Source of the DNA: Paenibacillus_AB sp036577625
GTDB lineage: Bacteria; Bacillota; Bacilli; Paenibacillales; NBRC-103111
Direction: 5' to 3'
Length of the DNA: 64,000 nucleotides
Assembly: GCF_036577625.1 (NCBI RefSeq)
Contig: NZ_JARBDC010000069.1
Coordinates: forward strand, 62,001-126,000
In this document: in pieces, positions 1 to 8,566 of the stretch
How positions within the stretch are numbered: position 1 is the first letter of the stretch
How the letters are laid out: each line of letters begins with the position of its first letter
Made by a program: the position numbers and the translations under genes
Notes under the pieces: model-generated
Told to the model about the DNA's origin: nothing
What the model saw: the letters and a program-made list of their open reading frames with translations, nothing else
Databases searched by the model: none

Positions 1-75
1 CACGGAGGCAGACAAAACTTCGTGATTCAGCAGCTTGTAGATGATGGAGATCAATCGCTCCAACTTCACGTGCAT
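1..75 (-). CDS. HTH (WYL/YafY-type) transcriptional regulator, 5' end only
   Basis: Only the first 25 codons are in the window; the gene runs leftward off the edge. The reading MHVKLERLISIIYKLL followed by NHEVLSAS is the typical opening of DeoR-like winged-helix regulators of the YafY/WYL group, in which the first helix precedes the HTH. The ATG at 75 sits directly on a GGGG stretch, so the GTG at 69, six bases behind GGCGGGG, may be the true start. An extended -10 (TGATACAAT) lies about 110-118 on the same strand. The call is by N-terminal resemblance only; the effector domain cannot be seen. Confidence 0.55.
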   Translation of the reverse strand, partial: MHVKLERLISIIYKLLNHEVLSASV

Positions 76-216
76 CCCCGCCCGTTCGTCCGTTTCGTAT
101 TGCTGCTCATTATTGTATCACAAATTTTTGGGTGCCGATCTTTAGAGATGGCCCCTATGTTGTGTCCCAGGCAAACGAGCTAGTTAACCGGGAGGAAGAA
201 CTCGTTCCGCTACTCG

Positions 217-260
217 AAAAAAAGCTTCCGCCCCGCCGCTCGGCGGTTTGGAAGCTTTTT
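217..260 (-). terminator. Rho-independent terminator of the GHL10 gene
   Basis: Perfect arms AAAAAGCTTCC / GGAAGCTTTTT around a GC-rich inner stem, ending in a T run on the minus strand, 23 bases after the stop codon of the leftward gene at 283. The A/T-flanked stem works in both orientations. Confidence 0.85.
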
Positions 261-282
261 CGTCCGGTATCGTCAGGGCCGA

Positions 283-2946
283 TTATTCGTCCTCGTTGTC
301 CTCCGGCTCGTTCGGATTCTTTTTGCCGGTGCCGGTGATCGTGATCGTTTTCTCGTTCGTTTTGCGGCCGTCGACGAACACTTCGATTTTGACCGGATTC
401 GCGCCGGCCTGCAGCTTGATTTTGTCGCTGAATCGGTGCGTCTTTTTGTCCAGCTTCGCGCTCTTGCCGTTCACGAGCACGTTCAGCTCTTTGCCGTAGC
501 CGAGCACGTCGACGGAGCCTTTCAGCTCCAGCTTTTTGCCGTCGAACGTTTTTCCGTCGTAATCCCGGAAACCGTGAAGAACGGCCGCGCGAACCTCGTC
601 GCCGATCGAGTACGTATTCGCGATCAGCTGGCGCCGCGTCTTGACGCCGGATTTGTCCATCGCAGAAATGACGAAGCCGCCTTGCGGGATCGGGCTGTTG
701 TTCAATTGGATCGGCGTCCATACCCAGTCGATCGCCTGCCGCTTGTTGCGCGTGTCTACGACTTTGCCGGTGCCGTCGACCGATATTTCAACGCCGTATG
801 TGCCCGTATTCGTATTCGTGCCGTAATCGTTCGTGTATACGTTGATGATAGCTTCGCCGCGGTTCACGTCGACGAAATCGCCTTCGATAAACGATGCGCC
901 ATCCCCCGGCTTGCTGAATCCGAGTTGATACGACTTGACGTATTCCCGGTCCTCCAGCGACGCTTTAATAATATCGAAATTCGCCAGCGAATATTCGAAC
1001 AGCATCAGTCCGTCCGAGTTTTTCAGCGACGCCTGGAACACTTCCCGCTGCAGGGCGGGTTCCGCGATGTCGGCCAGCGCGATCGAGGCGTACATCGGGA
1101 TTTCGTTTCTCGTCAAAATGTTTCCGAGCGTCACATATTTGCTTACTTCCGCCGCCGTTTTCTGGTACGAGCCGATCATGATGAAATCCAGGTTGCGGAT
1201 GTAGCCGGTTTTATAATAGTCGTCCGTATAAATGCGGCTTTCCGGGAAGTTCAACCGCGGATCGTAGCGGAAATCCGGGCTCGCCCAGTTGATGCCGTTC
1301 GTGTAAAGCGTTTCGTACCACGAGCCGACGTAGGTGGACATCAAAATGCGCTTGCCCTTCTGCGCGCTGTACCGGTCGACGATCGCCCGCAGCTCTTTCG
1401 TGAAGCTTTCGATCGTGGATGAGCGGAACGCCCACCAATCCGTATAATATTTGCCTTCGACCCGCTTCGCCTGCCCGTTCGCCTCGTACGTCAGCTTGTA
1501 AACGTCGTCCGGCCACTTCTCCAGCGTTTTGCCGCGTGCCTGCAAATAGAGCCGGAACTTCGCCTTCGATTCGTCGCTGAAATCGGCGAAATCGCTGTCG
1601 TACCGGCCGCGGTCCAGGTTGATCCCGTCGACGTCGTAATTTTTCATCACTTCCTCGAACGATTTCAGCTGGTAGTCGCGCACCTCGTCGTTCGCCGGGT
1701 TGACGAACGCGACGATTTTGCCGGGTGCGGCGCTTTGGCGGATCGGCACGATCGCCCCTTTGTCCTCGGCGCGGTATACGCGCTCCTCCCAGGACGGATG
1801 CGCGTCCAGCACGGCGTTCTCGTCCATCGAGCCTTCGGCGAACACATTCATCGCCGCATGGATTTTCAGCCCGAGGGCATGGCCGTGCGTAATGAATTCC
1901 TGCAGCAGGTCGAGATCCGGATTCGCTCCGGCGCGGTTCACCCCGGTCATATTGCTGACGTAAGGCCGTCCGGTCAAATCGTTTTTCTTGTACGAGGCGA
2001 ACCCTTCATACCCTTTCACATCGAACAAAACGCCCGTCACGCCGGCTTCCTTCGCCTTCGTCAGCAGCTTGAGCACGCTTTCGGACGTCTGCAAATTTTT
2101 GGCGTTGGTCGACTGGTCGACCCACAGCAGCACTTCCTTCGGCGCCGGATTCGTCTTCGTTTTCCAGTAGGCGATGACCGATTTATTATCGATTTGCTGG
2201 CCGCTCTTGCTCAGGACGACGTCGATGTAGTTCGTCCCTTCGCCAAGCGAAACCTGCTTCGTGAAGCTGCCGTCCGGCGCGATCGCCGTCGCGGCTCCTC
2301 CCACGTTTAGCGCGAGCGGCTGATCGTACACGTAATTTTTGACCGACCCTTGGATCGTCGTCGTTCCTTCGAGCGTCGTGTACATCGACGGATTCGACAC
2401 GAGCAGGCTGAACGCCGGTCCCGACGGGTTCGTCGGCAATATGTCGGCAAGCGGAACGACGCTGCCGTTTTTGCGCAGCTTGATCAAGTCGCCGATTTTG
2501 AAGTTGGTCGCGAGATATTTTTTGTACCCTTTGTTCGCATACGAATCGTCGAGCGCGAGCAACACGAAGCCGCCTTCCGGCACCGGCAGCTCGACCGGGT
2601 TCGGCTCCCATACCGGCGGCGCGCCGTTGATGGACGGGTTGACGACTTTCAGCACTTTATTGCCCGCATCGACCTGCACGGCAACCCCATAGCGCGGAAC
2701 CGTCACCGAGCTCGTATACGATTTGGAAAATAACGCGATAAAATCGTTTTTGCCGGCGATGTCCTGGTTGATGATATTGATCTGCTTGCGCGGCCCTTCG
2801 AGAACGATGCTCCCGTCGGCGGGAGCCGCTTCGACTTCGATGAAATCCCCCGTCGCCGCCTGCGCCCTGCCGCCCCCGCCGATCAACGGGAACAGCGTCG
2901 CCAGCAAGCAAACCAGCACAACCATAGTTACGCTCCGTTTTGCCAT
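283..2946 (-). CDS. Secreted GHL10-family (DUF187-type) glycoside hydrolase
   Basis: 887 residues with a Sec signal peptide (residues 1-30, cleavage after AQA). Order of parts: an all-beta module at about 35-165 containing PVPEGGFVLLALD; an Ig-like segment about 175-260; a TIM-barrel of the GHL10 family about 270-600 (opening VLLWVDQS, later VTGVLFDVKG and GINLDRGRYDS near 443, where the acidic residues expected at the active end lie); a second copy of the all-beta module about 650-775 (PIPQGGFVISAMD); a second Ig-like segment; and an acidic tail EPEDNEDE. It is probably an extracellular or wall-bound hydrolase; substrate unknown. The duplicated module-plus-Ig pair flanking the barrel is unusual. 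The ATG at 2946 has AAAGGTGG upstream. A LacI/CcpA-type operator lies upstream at 3020-3039, suggesting sugar control. Confidence 0.8.
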   Translation of the reverse strand: MAKRSVTMVVLVCLLATLFPLIGGGGRAQAATGDFIEVEAAPADGSIVLEGPRKQINIINQDIAGKNDFIALFSKSYTSSVTVPRYGVAVQVDAGNKVLKVVNPSINGAPPVWEPNPVELPVPEGGFVLLALDDSYANKGYKKYLATNFKIGDLIKLRKNGSVVPLADILPTNPSGPAFSLLVSNPSMYTTLEGTTTIQGSVKNYVYDQPLALNVGGAATAIAPDGSFTKQVSLGEGTNYIDVVLSKSGQQIDNKSVIAYWKTKTNPAPKEVLLWVDQSTNAKNLQTSESVLKLLTKAKEAGVTGVLFDVKGYEGFASYKKNDLTGRPYVSNMTGVNRAGANPDLDLLQEFITHGHALGLKIHAAMNVFAEGSMDENAVLDAHPSWEERVYRAEDKGAIVPIRQSAAPGKIVAFVNPANDEVRDYQLKSFEEVMKNYDVDGINLDRGRYDSDFADFSDESKAKFRLYLQARGKTLEKWPDDVYKLTYEANGQAKRVEGKYYTDWWAFRSSTIESFTKELRAIVDRYSAQKGKRILMSTYVGSWYETLYTNGINWASPDFRYDPRLNFPESRIYTDDYYKTGYIRNLDFIMIGSYQKTAAEVSKYVTLGNILTRNEIPMYASIALADIAEPALQREVFQASLKNSDGLMLFEYSLANFDIIKASLEDREYVKSYQLGFSKPGDGASFIEGDFVDVNRGEAIINVYTNDYGTNTNTGTYGVEISVDGTGKVVDTRNKRQAIDWVWTPIQLNNSPIPQGGFVISAMDKSGVKTRRQLIANTYSIGDEVRAAVLHGFRDYDGKTFDGKKLELKGSVDVLGYGKELNVLVNGKSAKLDKKTHRFSDKIKLQAGANPVKIEVFVDGRKTNEKTITITGTGKKNPNEPEDNEDE

Positions 2947-3019
2947 TTCGCGATTATACCACCTTTCCTGTCCGATATTGGGCTTACACCCCCATTCTAG
3001 TTGGTAGCGGTTTCATATC

Positions 3020-3039
3020 CTAGTGAAAACGTTTACTAG
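3020..3039. promoter_or_regulatory. LacI/CcpA-type operator (cre-like)
   Basis: CTAGTGAAAACGTTTACTAG is a near-palindrome with a central CG; its core 3024-3037 fits the cre consensus TGNAANCGNTNNCA except for the last base. It lies about 75 bases upstream of the GHL10 start. CcpA or the LacI-family protein encoded at 7048-8097 are both plausible binders; which one is inference. Confidence 0.5.
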
Positions 3040-3136
3040 TTTTGGTACTATGATGACATCAAGGGGGGCGCACGTTCGGAGCGACCGACCGCTGATTTTC
3101 CGCTAAAGGAGGCAGATTCCGCTCGAAAAACAAAAA

Positions 3137-3158
3137 TAACGGAACCCGAGTTCCGTTA
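3137..3158. repeat. Small perfect palindrome in intergenic repeat region
   Basis: TAACGGAAC / GTTCCGTTA, nine-base perfect arms around CCGA. It belongs to a set of short hairpins between 3060 and 3680 that share CGGRA...TYCCG arms. The 734-base gap between the two leftward genes holds no convincing gene, only the upstream operator, these hairpins and the longer repeat below. Confidence 0.5.
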
Positions 3159-3225
3159 CCGTTATATGCGAAATCGATTGGATTTCAAGCCGATCGGGCC
3201 GTTTGTCCGCGATATAGCGAACCTT

Positions 3226-3525
3226 TTTGCACGCCGAAACGACAGCGGAGCGGGAAACGAACTGGAAAAGTTCCCGCTATTTTCGGTCGAGCCCCGTTTG
3301 CGGGCAAAACAACGGGAAAACGTCCCGCTATACTGGTCCAAACCGCGCTTTTCGCCGATTCGGCGCCATTTTATCGGGAGCTTCTCCCGGTATTTCGAAC
3401 CGACGCCTATAGGAAAGCGAGTTAACAGGAGGTTTTCCCGTTCATTCGATTCCGGTTGGCCCGGCTGGATTCGAATCCGTCAGGACGTGGAAACAAAAGG
3501 CGGTACTCGCTGCATCCTTTGGCGT
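3226..3525 (+). repeat. Dispersed ~300-bp intergenic repeat, copy 1
   Basis: This stretch matches 39379-39680 in the same orientation with no gaps in the central part. Identical blocks include positions 3301-3329 (with 39453-39481) and 3366-3398 (with 39518-39550). It contains short hairpins such as CGGGAG-CTT-CTCCCG and CGGGA-AAACG-TCCCG, usually followed by GCTAT or GGTATTT. Short reading frames across it are not conserved as protein. It looks like a non-coding repeat element. Confidence 0.7.
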
Positions 3526-3584
3526 CCTCACGGTTTGCAAAACTGTAAGGAGACCTGCACTCCCGTACATTCTTTAGCGAAAAG

Positions 3585-3612
3585 AAATAGCGGAACATCC
3601 GTTCCGCTATTT
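3585..3612. terminator. Perfect hairpin downstream of oxidoreductase genes
   Basis: AAATAGCGGAAC / GTTCCGCTATTT, twelve-base perfect arms with a four-base loop. It lies about 70 bases after the stop of the leftward oxidoreductase gene (3681) and could serve as a bidirectional terminator. The same arm pattern recurs in the repeat family of this gap, so it may be a captured repeat rather than a dedicated terminator. Confidence 0.5.
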
Positions 3613-3680
3613 CGGCCGACCGCCCGGCACGCCTCAACGCAGGCGACGACCGCCCGCGCGGCCGTCGGGGCTCCTCGCGG

Positions 3681-4655
3681 CTATTCCACCGCGACCGTTC
3701 CGCGCCGCTCGGCCGCCCGATACGCCGCGACCGTGAACGCCAGCGTGCGGATCCCGTCGGCGTAATCGCACAAAATCCGGTCGCGCGAGCCGCTTGCGAC
3801 CGCCTCGACGAACGCTTTGTCCTGCTCGTAGCTCGGGTCCATCCTCGAGGTGATCGTCACGTTTTGCGCATTGTCGACGATCTGCACCGTCTTGCCGTTT
3901 CCGGTAATGTTTACGAAAAAGTCGGCGCCGATAAATTTGACCTCCGACCCGCCGAAGTGCGGCGACAGGCACGACTCCGTTATCGTGCCGACCGCTCCGC
4001 TCTGCAGCGAAAACGCGACGGCGCCCGCGTCCGGAATCGTCGCCTCCGGATTTTGCGAGCTTATCGAATTGCGGCCGAACAGCGCGCCTACGTCTTGATA
4101 CTCGCCCGCCAAGTAGCGGATCATGTCGATCTGATGCGTCACCGCGTCGCCCAAGTTGCCGCCGGACATGTGCAGCTGCTTCCACCACGGAGCCGGATGG
4201 GAGCCGCCGATCCGAAACGCCTGAACGAGATGAATCGTTTTCCCCCGCAAATATTGCTTCGCCTTCTGCACGGTATCGAAGTAGCGCAGCACGTAGCCGA
4301 CCGAGTTGATCACGCCCGATTCGCGCACCGTCCGCTCCTTGCGCTGCACCGGCTCCAGCTCCAGGCCGAGCGGCTTTTCCACGAAAACGTGGATGCCGCG
4401 CCGCGCCGCGACTTCCTCCAGGTCGCCCCGGGCGAACTGCGGCACGCAAATGAAGACGGCGTCGATTTCCGCGGGATTGAGCAGCGCGTCCGCGCTCTCC
4501 GCCACGCGCGCGCCGACGTCGGCCGCCATCTCCTCGGCTCCGGCCGTATTGAGGTCGAAGACCCAGACGATTTTCGCGAGCTCCACTTTTTTGAGCGCTT
4601 TGACGTGGCTTCTGGCGATGCCGCCCGCGCCGATCATTCCGATTTTGACGGTCAT
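3681..4655 (-). CDS. Gfo/Idh/MocA family oxidoreductase
   Basis: NAD(P)-dependent sugar or inositol-type dehydrogenase by family. The N-terminal Rossmann fold has GAGGIA at residues 9-14, the family EKP motif (HVFVEKPLG) is at 93-95, and the C-terminal half holds the substrate domain with GGNLGDAVTHQID, whose histidine-rich helix normally lines the active site. I start at 4655 (MTVKIGMIG) because the ATG at 4667 directly abuts GGAGG; the start used here is 12 bases behind it. It lies 28 bases downstream of the next oxidoreductase and is very probably co-transcribed with it. Substrate unknown; carbohydrate catabolism is likely from context. Confidence 0.85.
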   Translation of the reverse strand: MTVKIGMIGAGGIARSHVKALKKVELAKIVWVFDLNTAGAEEMAADVGARVAESADALLNPAEIDAVFICVPQFARGDLEEVAARRGIHVFVEKPLGLELEPVQRKERTVRESGVINSVGYVLRYFDTVQKAKQYLRGKTIHLVQAFRIGGSHPAPWWKQLHMSGGNLGDAVTHQIDMIRYLAGEYQDVGALFGRNSISSQNPEATIPDAGAVAFSLQSGAVGTITESCLSPHFGGSEVKFIGADFFVNITGNGKTVQIVDNAQNVTITSRMDPSYEQDKAFVEAVASGSRDRILCDYADGIRTLAFTVAAYRAAERRGTVAVE

Positions 4656-4683
4656 AATGGTAGTCATCCTCCAACAGGTAGCG

Positions 4684-5703
4684 TTATTTGGCGAGCGGCA
4701 GCGTTACGCTTTTGCCGGTCGCGATCGATTCGTCGATGGCGAAGCTGACTTCCATCGATTTGTAGGCGTCGAAAAAGTCGCAGCGCGTCGTCGTGCCGTT
4801 ACGCAGCGAAACGACGAAGTCGTCGATTTCTTCCACGAACGGATGGTGCGAGACGTCCCCGCTGTCCGGCAAAATCGTCGGAATGACAGCATAGTCTTTT
4901 TGCCCAGGCAGCTTGTGGGAAAACAGCTGGTTGTTCATGATCGCGCCTTTCTCGCCGAGCAGATGAACGTTGAACTTGTACGGCGTTTTGCATTCGAGCG
5001 AGGACGACACTTTGCCGACGCCGCCGTTTTTCAGCTTGAAGATGGCGATCGCGTTCGGGTCGAACTCATAGTCCGAATCCGCCCAGGTCCGGCAGCTGTA
5101 CGCCGTCACTTCGGTAATGTCCCCGGCAAAATAGCGGACGGCGTCGACCGCATGGCAGCCCGCGGACAAGATGCTGCTGCCTCCCTGCGCGAGCGTCTTG
5201 CTCCACCGGTATTGCCCGTACTGCGGGCCGACGTGGTGCCAATAATCGATTTGCGCCATATAGACGCGTCCGATCGCGTCGTCGTCGATCAGCGCCTTCG
5301 TGTTCGCGAAGGACGGATTCCAGCGGAGCACGAAGCTGACGACCGTATGTACCGGATGCTTCTCCAGCGCGTTCGCCATGCTCCACAGCCCGGCGCGATC
5401 CATCGCCAGCGGCTTCTCGATGACGAGATGCTTGCCGTGCTGCGCGGCGAGCACCGCCTGCTCGGGCCGCGAACCGGGCATCGAGCACAGGACGACCGCG
5501 TCCACGTCGGACGATTTCACCGTATCCTCGTAGCTGGCGGAAATGCGCGCGCCGATGCCGAGCTCGGCGAGCCTGCTTTTCGCATGCTCTTCATTCTGGC
5601 TGACGACCGCGACGACTTCCGCGTCGGCGCGCTTCGAAATCGCTTTCAAGTATTCGCCGGCGACCCAACCGGTGCCGACGACGGCAAAACGCAACGTCCC
5701 CAT
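4684..5703 (-). CDS. Gfo/Idh/MocA family oxidoreductase
   Basis: 339 residues, paralogous in fold to the downstream enzyme. Rossmann glycine motif GTGWVAG at 10-16, EKP at 96-98, then a C-terminal domain with SILSAGCHAVDAV in the position of the catalytic-helix region. Start at the ATG 5703, which has GGAGGAGG seven bases upstream; an ATG eight codons earlier overlaps this site and is rejected. First gene of a two-gene leftward operon, divergent from an AraC regulator. The promoter has a good -10 (TATAAT, 5789-5794) but no good -35, as expected if an activator is needed. Such enzyme pairs often act in successive oxidation steps on unusual sugars; this is inference. Confidence 0.85.
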   Translation of the reverse strand: MGTLRFAVVGTGWVAGEYLKAISKRADAEVVAVVSQNEEHAKSRLAELGIGARISASYEDTVKSSDVDAVVLCSMPGSRPEQAVLAAQHGKHLVIEKPLAMDRAGLWSMANALEKHPVHTVVSFVLRWNPSFANTKALIDDDAIGRVYMAQIDYWHHVGPQYGQYRWSKTLAQGGSSILSAGCHAVDAVRYFAGDITEVTAYSCRTWADSDYEFDPNAIAIFKLKNGGVGKVSSSLECKTPYKFNVHLLGEKGAIMNNQLFSHKLPGQKDYAVIPTILPDSGDVSHHPFVEEIDDFVVSLRNGTTTRCDFFDAYKSMEVSFAIDESIATGKSVTLPLAK

Positions 5704-5788
5704 GTTGACTCCTCCTCCAAATGGCAATAATTTGTTCGGTTCGAAAGCCGATCATCCGGTCATCGCAAAGAAGCGCCACTCGCCCTTC

Positions 5789-5855
5789 ATTATAAAAAAG
5801 CGAGTGTGAAAACGGAGTGAATTCACTGTTGCTAACAAACAATTTTATGTTTGTT
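5789..5855. promoter_or_regulatory. Promoter and inverted-repeat site upstream of oxidoreductase operon
   Basis: On the minus strand TATAAT lies at 5789-5794 with no recognisable -35. Upstream, AACAAAC / GTTTGTT form perfect inverted seven-base arms at 5834-5840 and 5849-5855. This suits an activator-dependent promoter, with the adjacent divergent AraC protein as the obvious candidate. Part of a 361-base divergent gap that holds no gene. Confidence 0.45.
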
Positions 5856-5951
5856 TTAAACATTTTATCACGAACGAACCGGATGCACCACGAAAAATTT
5901 CCGGCCTCCGAGCTTTGCCGCCGGGCGATCGGCCATTTCGAATTGTAAACG

Positions 5952-5961
5952 GAAACGTTTC
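5952..5961. promoter_or_regulatory. LacI-type palindrome in the araC promoter
   Basis: GAAACGTTTC, a perfect ten-base palindrome with central CG. It falls between a possible -35 TTGTAA (5943-5948) and -10 TAAGAT of the rightward AraC gene. The LacI-family gene two positions downstream is a candidate binder. Confidence 0.4.
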
Positions 5962-6065
5962 GCTATAAGATAAAGTCGAAAACGAAAACGCGGCCAACCG
6001 TCCCGTACGGGCGCCGTTTCGAAACAAGCGCCGCGGCGCACTTGTCGCCAAAGGAGAAGATCCGT

Positions 6066-6986
6066 TTGAGCTACGAGAAGTACGAATTGCGCGAAGAGCT
6101 GGCGATCCGGAAGCTCGTTACGTTTTTTTACCGGGAAATGCCGAAAGACTATTTCTTTGACGGGGAGAAGCACGATTTTTGGGAAATCGTCTATGTGGAC
6201 AAAGGGGAATGGGACGTGACGGTCGACGGCGCGCCGTTCCATCTGGAGCAGGGCGATCTCGTGTTTTACGGACCGAACGAATTCCACCGCGGCGGCGCGG
6301 GACAAAAATCGTCTCCCAACGTCATCATCGTCACGTTCGAATGCGATTCGCCCGCCATGAGCCACTTCGCCGCGGCCCGCGTATTCCGGCTGGACGAAAA
6401 GGAGCGGGCGCTGTTCGCCGCGCTCGTCAAGGCGGGGCTCGAATCGTTCGATCCGCCGATCGATTCGCCCCGAATGCGCAAGCTGCACCGCCGCGAAGGG
6501 GCCCCGTTCGGCAGCGAGCAGCTGATCCGTAACTATTTGGAAACGCTGCTCATTCATTTGATCCGGCGGGAGCAAGCCCCGGCCGCCGCGGAAAAGCCGC
6601 CATCCGCGGTCAAGGAAAACCGGGCCCACGACATCGCGACCGAAGTCGCCGACTATTTGCAGGCGAACATATCCCGCGAGTTGACGGTCGACGACTTGTG
6701 CCGCCGGTTTCAAGTCAGCCGGACGCAGCTCAAAACGGCGTTCCGGCAGCTGACCGGACAAGGCGTGCTGGAAACGTTCAACCAGATGAAAATCGAGCGG
6801 GCCAAGACGCTCATCCGCGAAGAACGGCTCAGCTTTACCGAAATCGCCGAGCTGCTCGGCTACAGCAGCATCCATTATTTTTCCAGGCAGTTCAAAAAGC
6901 TGACGAACATGACGCCGACGGAATACGCGCGCTCCGTCAAGCTGCGGGCGATCGACGACCGGACCGGCTGTTGGGATTCAGTTTGA
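6066..6986 (+). CDS. AraC family transcriptional regulator (cupin plus HTH)
   Basis: 306 residues. N-terminal cupin-type sensing domain (about 1-170) with FWEIVYVDKGEW and GDLVFYGPNEFHRGG, typical of AraC proteins binding sugars. C-terminal double HTH (about 200-300) with LTVDDLCRRFQVSRTQLKTA and the second helix pair ending FSRQFKKLTNMTPTEYAR. I choose the TTG at 6066, nine bases behind AAGGAG, over an upstream TTG at 6042 that lacks a site. It is divergent from the oxidoreductase pair, which it probably activates, and lies upstream of a LacI-type gene on the same strand. Confidence 0.85.
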   Translation: MSYEKYELREELAIRKLVTFFYREMPKDYFFDGEKHDFWEIVYVDKGEWDVTVDGAPFHLEQGDLVFYGPNEFHRGGAGQKSSPNVIIVTFECDSPAMSHFAAARVFRLDEKERALFAALVKAGLESFDPPIDSPRMRKLHRREGAPFGSEQLIRNYLETLLIHLIRREQAPAAAEKPPSAVKENRAHDIATEVADYLQANISRELTVDDLCRRFQVSRTQLKTAFRQLTGQGVLETFNQMKIERAKTLIREERLSFTEIAELLGYSSIHYFSRQFKKLTNMTPTEYARSVKLRAIDDRTGCWDSV

Positions 6987-7047
6987 CGGCGGCGAGCCGG
7001 CGGCATAGAGCGGTTCCGGCTCGCGGCACGAATCAGGAGGGAGCGCC

Positions 7048-8097
7048 ATGCCCCGCAAAAAAACGGTTACGCTGCGCGATTTGGCCGAGCTGCTCGGCGT
7101 ATCCGCGCATACGGTGTCGAAGGCGCTGCGCGGTCTTCCCGGCATGTCCGAGGAAACGCGAGCGGCCGTCGTCAAGGCGGCGGCCCGGTACGGCTACCGG
7201 ACGAAAGACCAGGAGCGCAGCCTCGCCGTCGAACGCATTCCGATCATTCCCCACAAGCGGCGCCATTTCAAGCTGGTCATCCCGGAACGTTCGGGCAACT
7301 CCCGCATGTACCGGCTTCTGCTGGACGGGCTGCGGGACAAGCTCGGCGAGTACGGTCACGCGATCGAGACGATCGCCGCGCCGGCCGGGCTGACGGAACG
7401 CGAACCGTTCGAAGCCTGGGCGGACCGGCACGGACTCGGCTATACGGACGGCCTGTTCATTCATCCGCTGATCGAAGAACCGTTCGAGCGGATGCTGATC
7501 GAGCTGCCGGTGCCGCGCGTGCTGCTCAACTTCCCGCCCCCGGCGGCCGAGGTGGACAGCGTCGCCTGGGACGTCGGCACGGCGGTTTACCAATCGGTGC
7601 GCCATTTGCTGTCCAAAGGACACAGCCGCATTTTGTATATCGGCGGCATTCACGAATACCGGGGCTTCCGGCTGCGCTGGCACAGCTTCGTCAACGCGAT
7701 GAAGGAGGCCGGACTGGAAGCGCGGCCGGACGAGCATGTGACGGAAACGTTCGCCAGCCGCAAGCTGTGGCATCGCGACGTGACGGAGAAGCTGCGCGCC
7801 AACCGGTCGACCGCGATATTAAGCGCCGTCGGCGACAATTTGCTGCAGATATACGAGGCGTGCGGCTCCGTCGGCTTGCGCGTTCCCGAGCAGCTGTCGC
7901 TCGTCAGCCTGGAGCACGAGGCGAACGAAACGGTGCCGGAGTTGACGCGGCCGCTGCTGCTCATCCGCGAATCCGGCGTGCGCGGGGCCGAGCGCATGCT
8001 GTGGCGGCTCGGCAATCCGAACGTGCCGTACGAGCATATTTTGCTGCAGGGAAGCTTCTTCGAAGGAAAAACGGTCAGCCGTCCCGCGACGCGCTGA
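7048..8097 (+). CDS. LacI family transcriptional regulator
   Basis: 349 residues. N-terminal LacI HTH at about 7-55 with VTLRDLAELLGVSAHTVSKAL, followed by a periplasmic-binding-protein-like effector domain (VAWDVGTAVYQSVRHLLSKGHSRILYIGG split over 170-215). ATG preceded by CAGGAGGGAG. The gap of 61 bases to the AraC gene and shared strand suggest co-transcription. Likely controls a local sugar-use operon; palindromes with central CG at 3020-3039 and 5952-5961 are candidate targets. Confidence 0.88.
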   Translation: MPRKKTVTLRDLAELLGVSAHTVSKALRGLPGMSEETRAAVVKAAARYGYRTKDQERSLAVERIPIIPHKRRHFKLVIPERSGNSRMYRLLLDGLRDKLGEYGHAIETIAAPAGLTEREPFEAWADRHGLGYTDGLFIHPLIEEPFERMLIELPVPRVLLNFPPPAAEVDSVAWDVGTAVYQSVRHLLSKGHSRILYIGGIHEYRGFRLRWHSFVNAMKEAGLEARPDEHVTETFASRKLWHRDVTEKLRANRSTAILSAVGDNLLQIYEACGSVGLRVPEQLSLVSLEHEANETVPELTRPLLLIRESGVRGAERMLWRLGNPNVPYEHILLQGSFFEGKTVSRPATR

Positions 8098-8108
8098 CCG
8101 TTTTTTTA
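8071..8108. terminator. Bidirectional terminator after lacI-type gene
   Basis: ACGGTCAGC / GCTGACCGT arms with T7 on the plus strand and TTTTT on the minus strand. The right arm follows the stop codon immediately. It separates the rightward LacI gene from the leftward VOC gene ending at 8138. Confidence 0.88.
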
Positions 8109-8137
8109 TTCTCGCAGGTTCCGGCCCGGAGCCCGGC

Positions 8138-8503
8138 TTAAGCGCGAGACGCTTCGGAAATATGCCAGCAGACGCCCGCCGGGTCGATCAGATGAATTTC
8201 GCGCTTCCCCCAAGGGTACAGCGTCGGCTCCTTCGCTTTCATCGGAAACTCGCCCGATTTCGCCATCGCCTCGATCCGGGACCACCATTCGTCCAAACGT
8301 TCCACGACCAGCTCCAGCATATAATTGTCCTGCAGCTCCCGGTTATGGATGTTTTGCAAAAAAAACTCCTGCTCGCCGACCCGGAAAATCGACAAGCCGG
8401 CATCGGCGTACAGCTTCGTAAAGCCCAGCTCCTTGAAAAAGCGCTGCGCCAGCTCGTAGTTGTCGCCCGACGGAATGAACGGGCGCAGCTTAACCGCTTT
8501 CAT
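8138..8503 (-). CDS. VOC (glyoxalase/bleomycin-resistance-like) family protein
   Basis: 121 residues, the size of a single VOC monomer with paired beta-alpha-beta-beta-beta modules: first from LRPFIPSGDNYELAQRFF, second from NYMLELVVERLDEWW to REIHLIDPAGVCWHISE. The last segment carries the usual D-P-x-G/W-H ending. The metal ligands are not obvious, so function may be binding or resistance rather than glyoxalase activity. The ATG at 8503 is seven bases from GAGGG; the ATG at 8509 is too close. Downstream of a Nudix gene on the same strand, possibly co-transcribed. Confidence 0.8.
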   Translation of the reverse strand: MKAVKLRPFIPSGDNYELAQRFFKELGFTKLYADAGLSIFRVGEQEFFLQNIHNRELQDNYMLELVVERLDEWWSRIEAMAKSGEFPMKAKEPTLYPWGKREIHLIDPAGVCWHISEASRA

Positions 8504-8566
8504 TCGCATTCCCTCGCTTCCTTCGATTGCGTTCCGCGCCGGCTTGCCGCAGCCGGGCCGCGCCGT

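Noticed and set aside
2953..2958. TATAAT as the promoter of the GHL10 gene
   Set aside because: It lies only seven bases from the ATG, overlaps the ribosome site and has no -35 at a proper distance.
3120..3640. CRISPR-like array because of repeated short motifs
   Set aside because: Repeats are palindromes of varying sequence and spacing, with no constant repeat length and no cas genes.
3166..3765. 199-codon plus-strand frame in the repeat region
   Set aside because: It runs through hairpins and into antisense of the oxidoreductase; the corresponding frames in the other repeat copy do not conserve a protein with a proper start.
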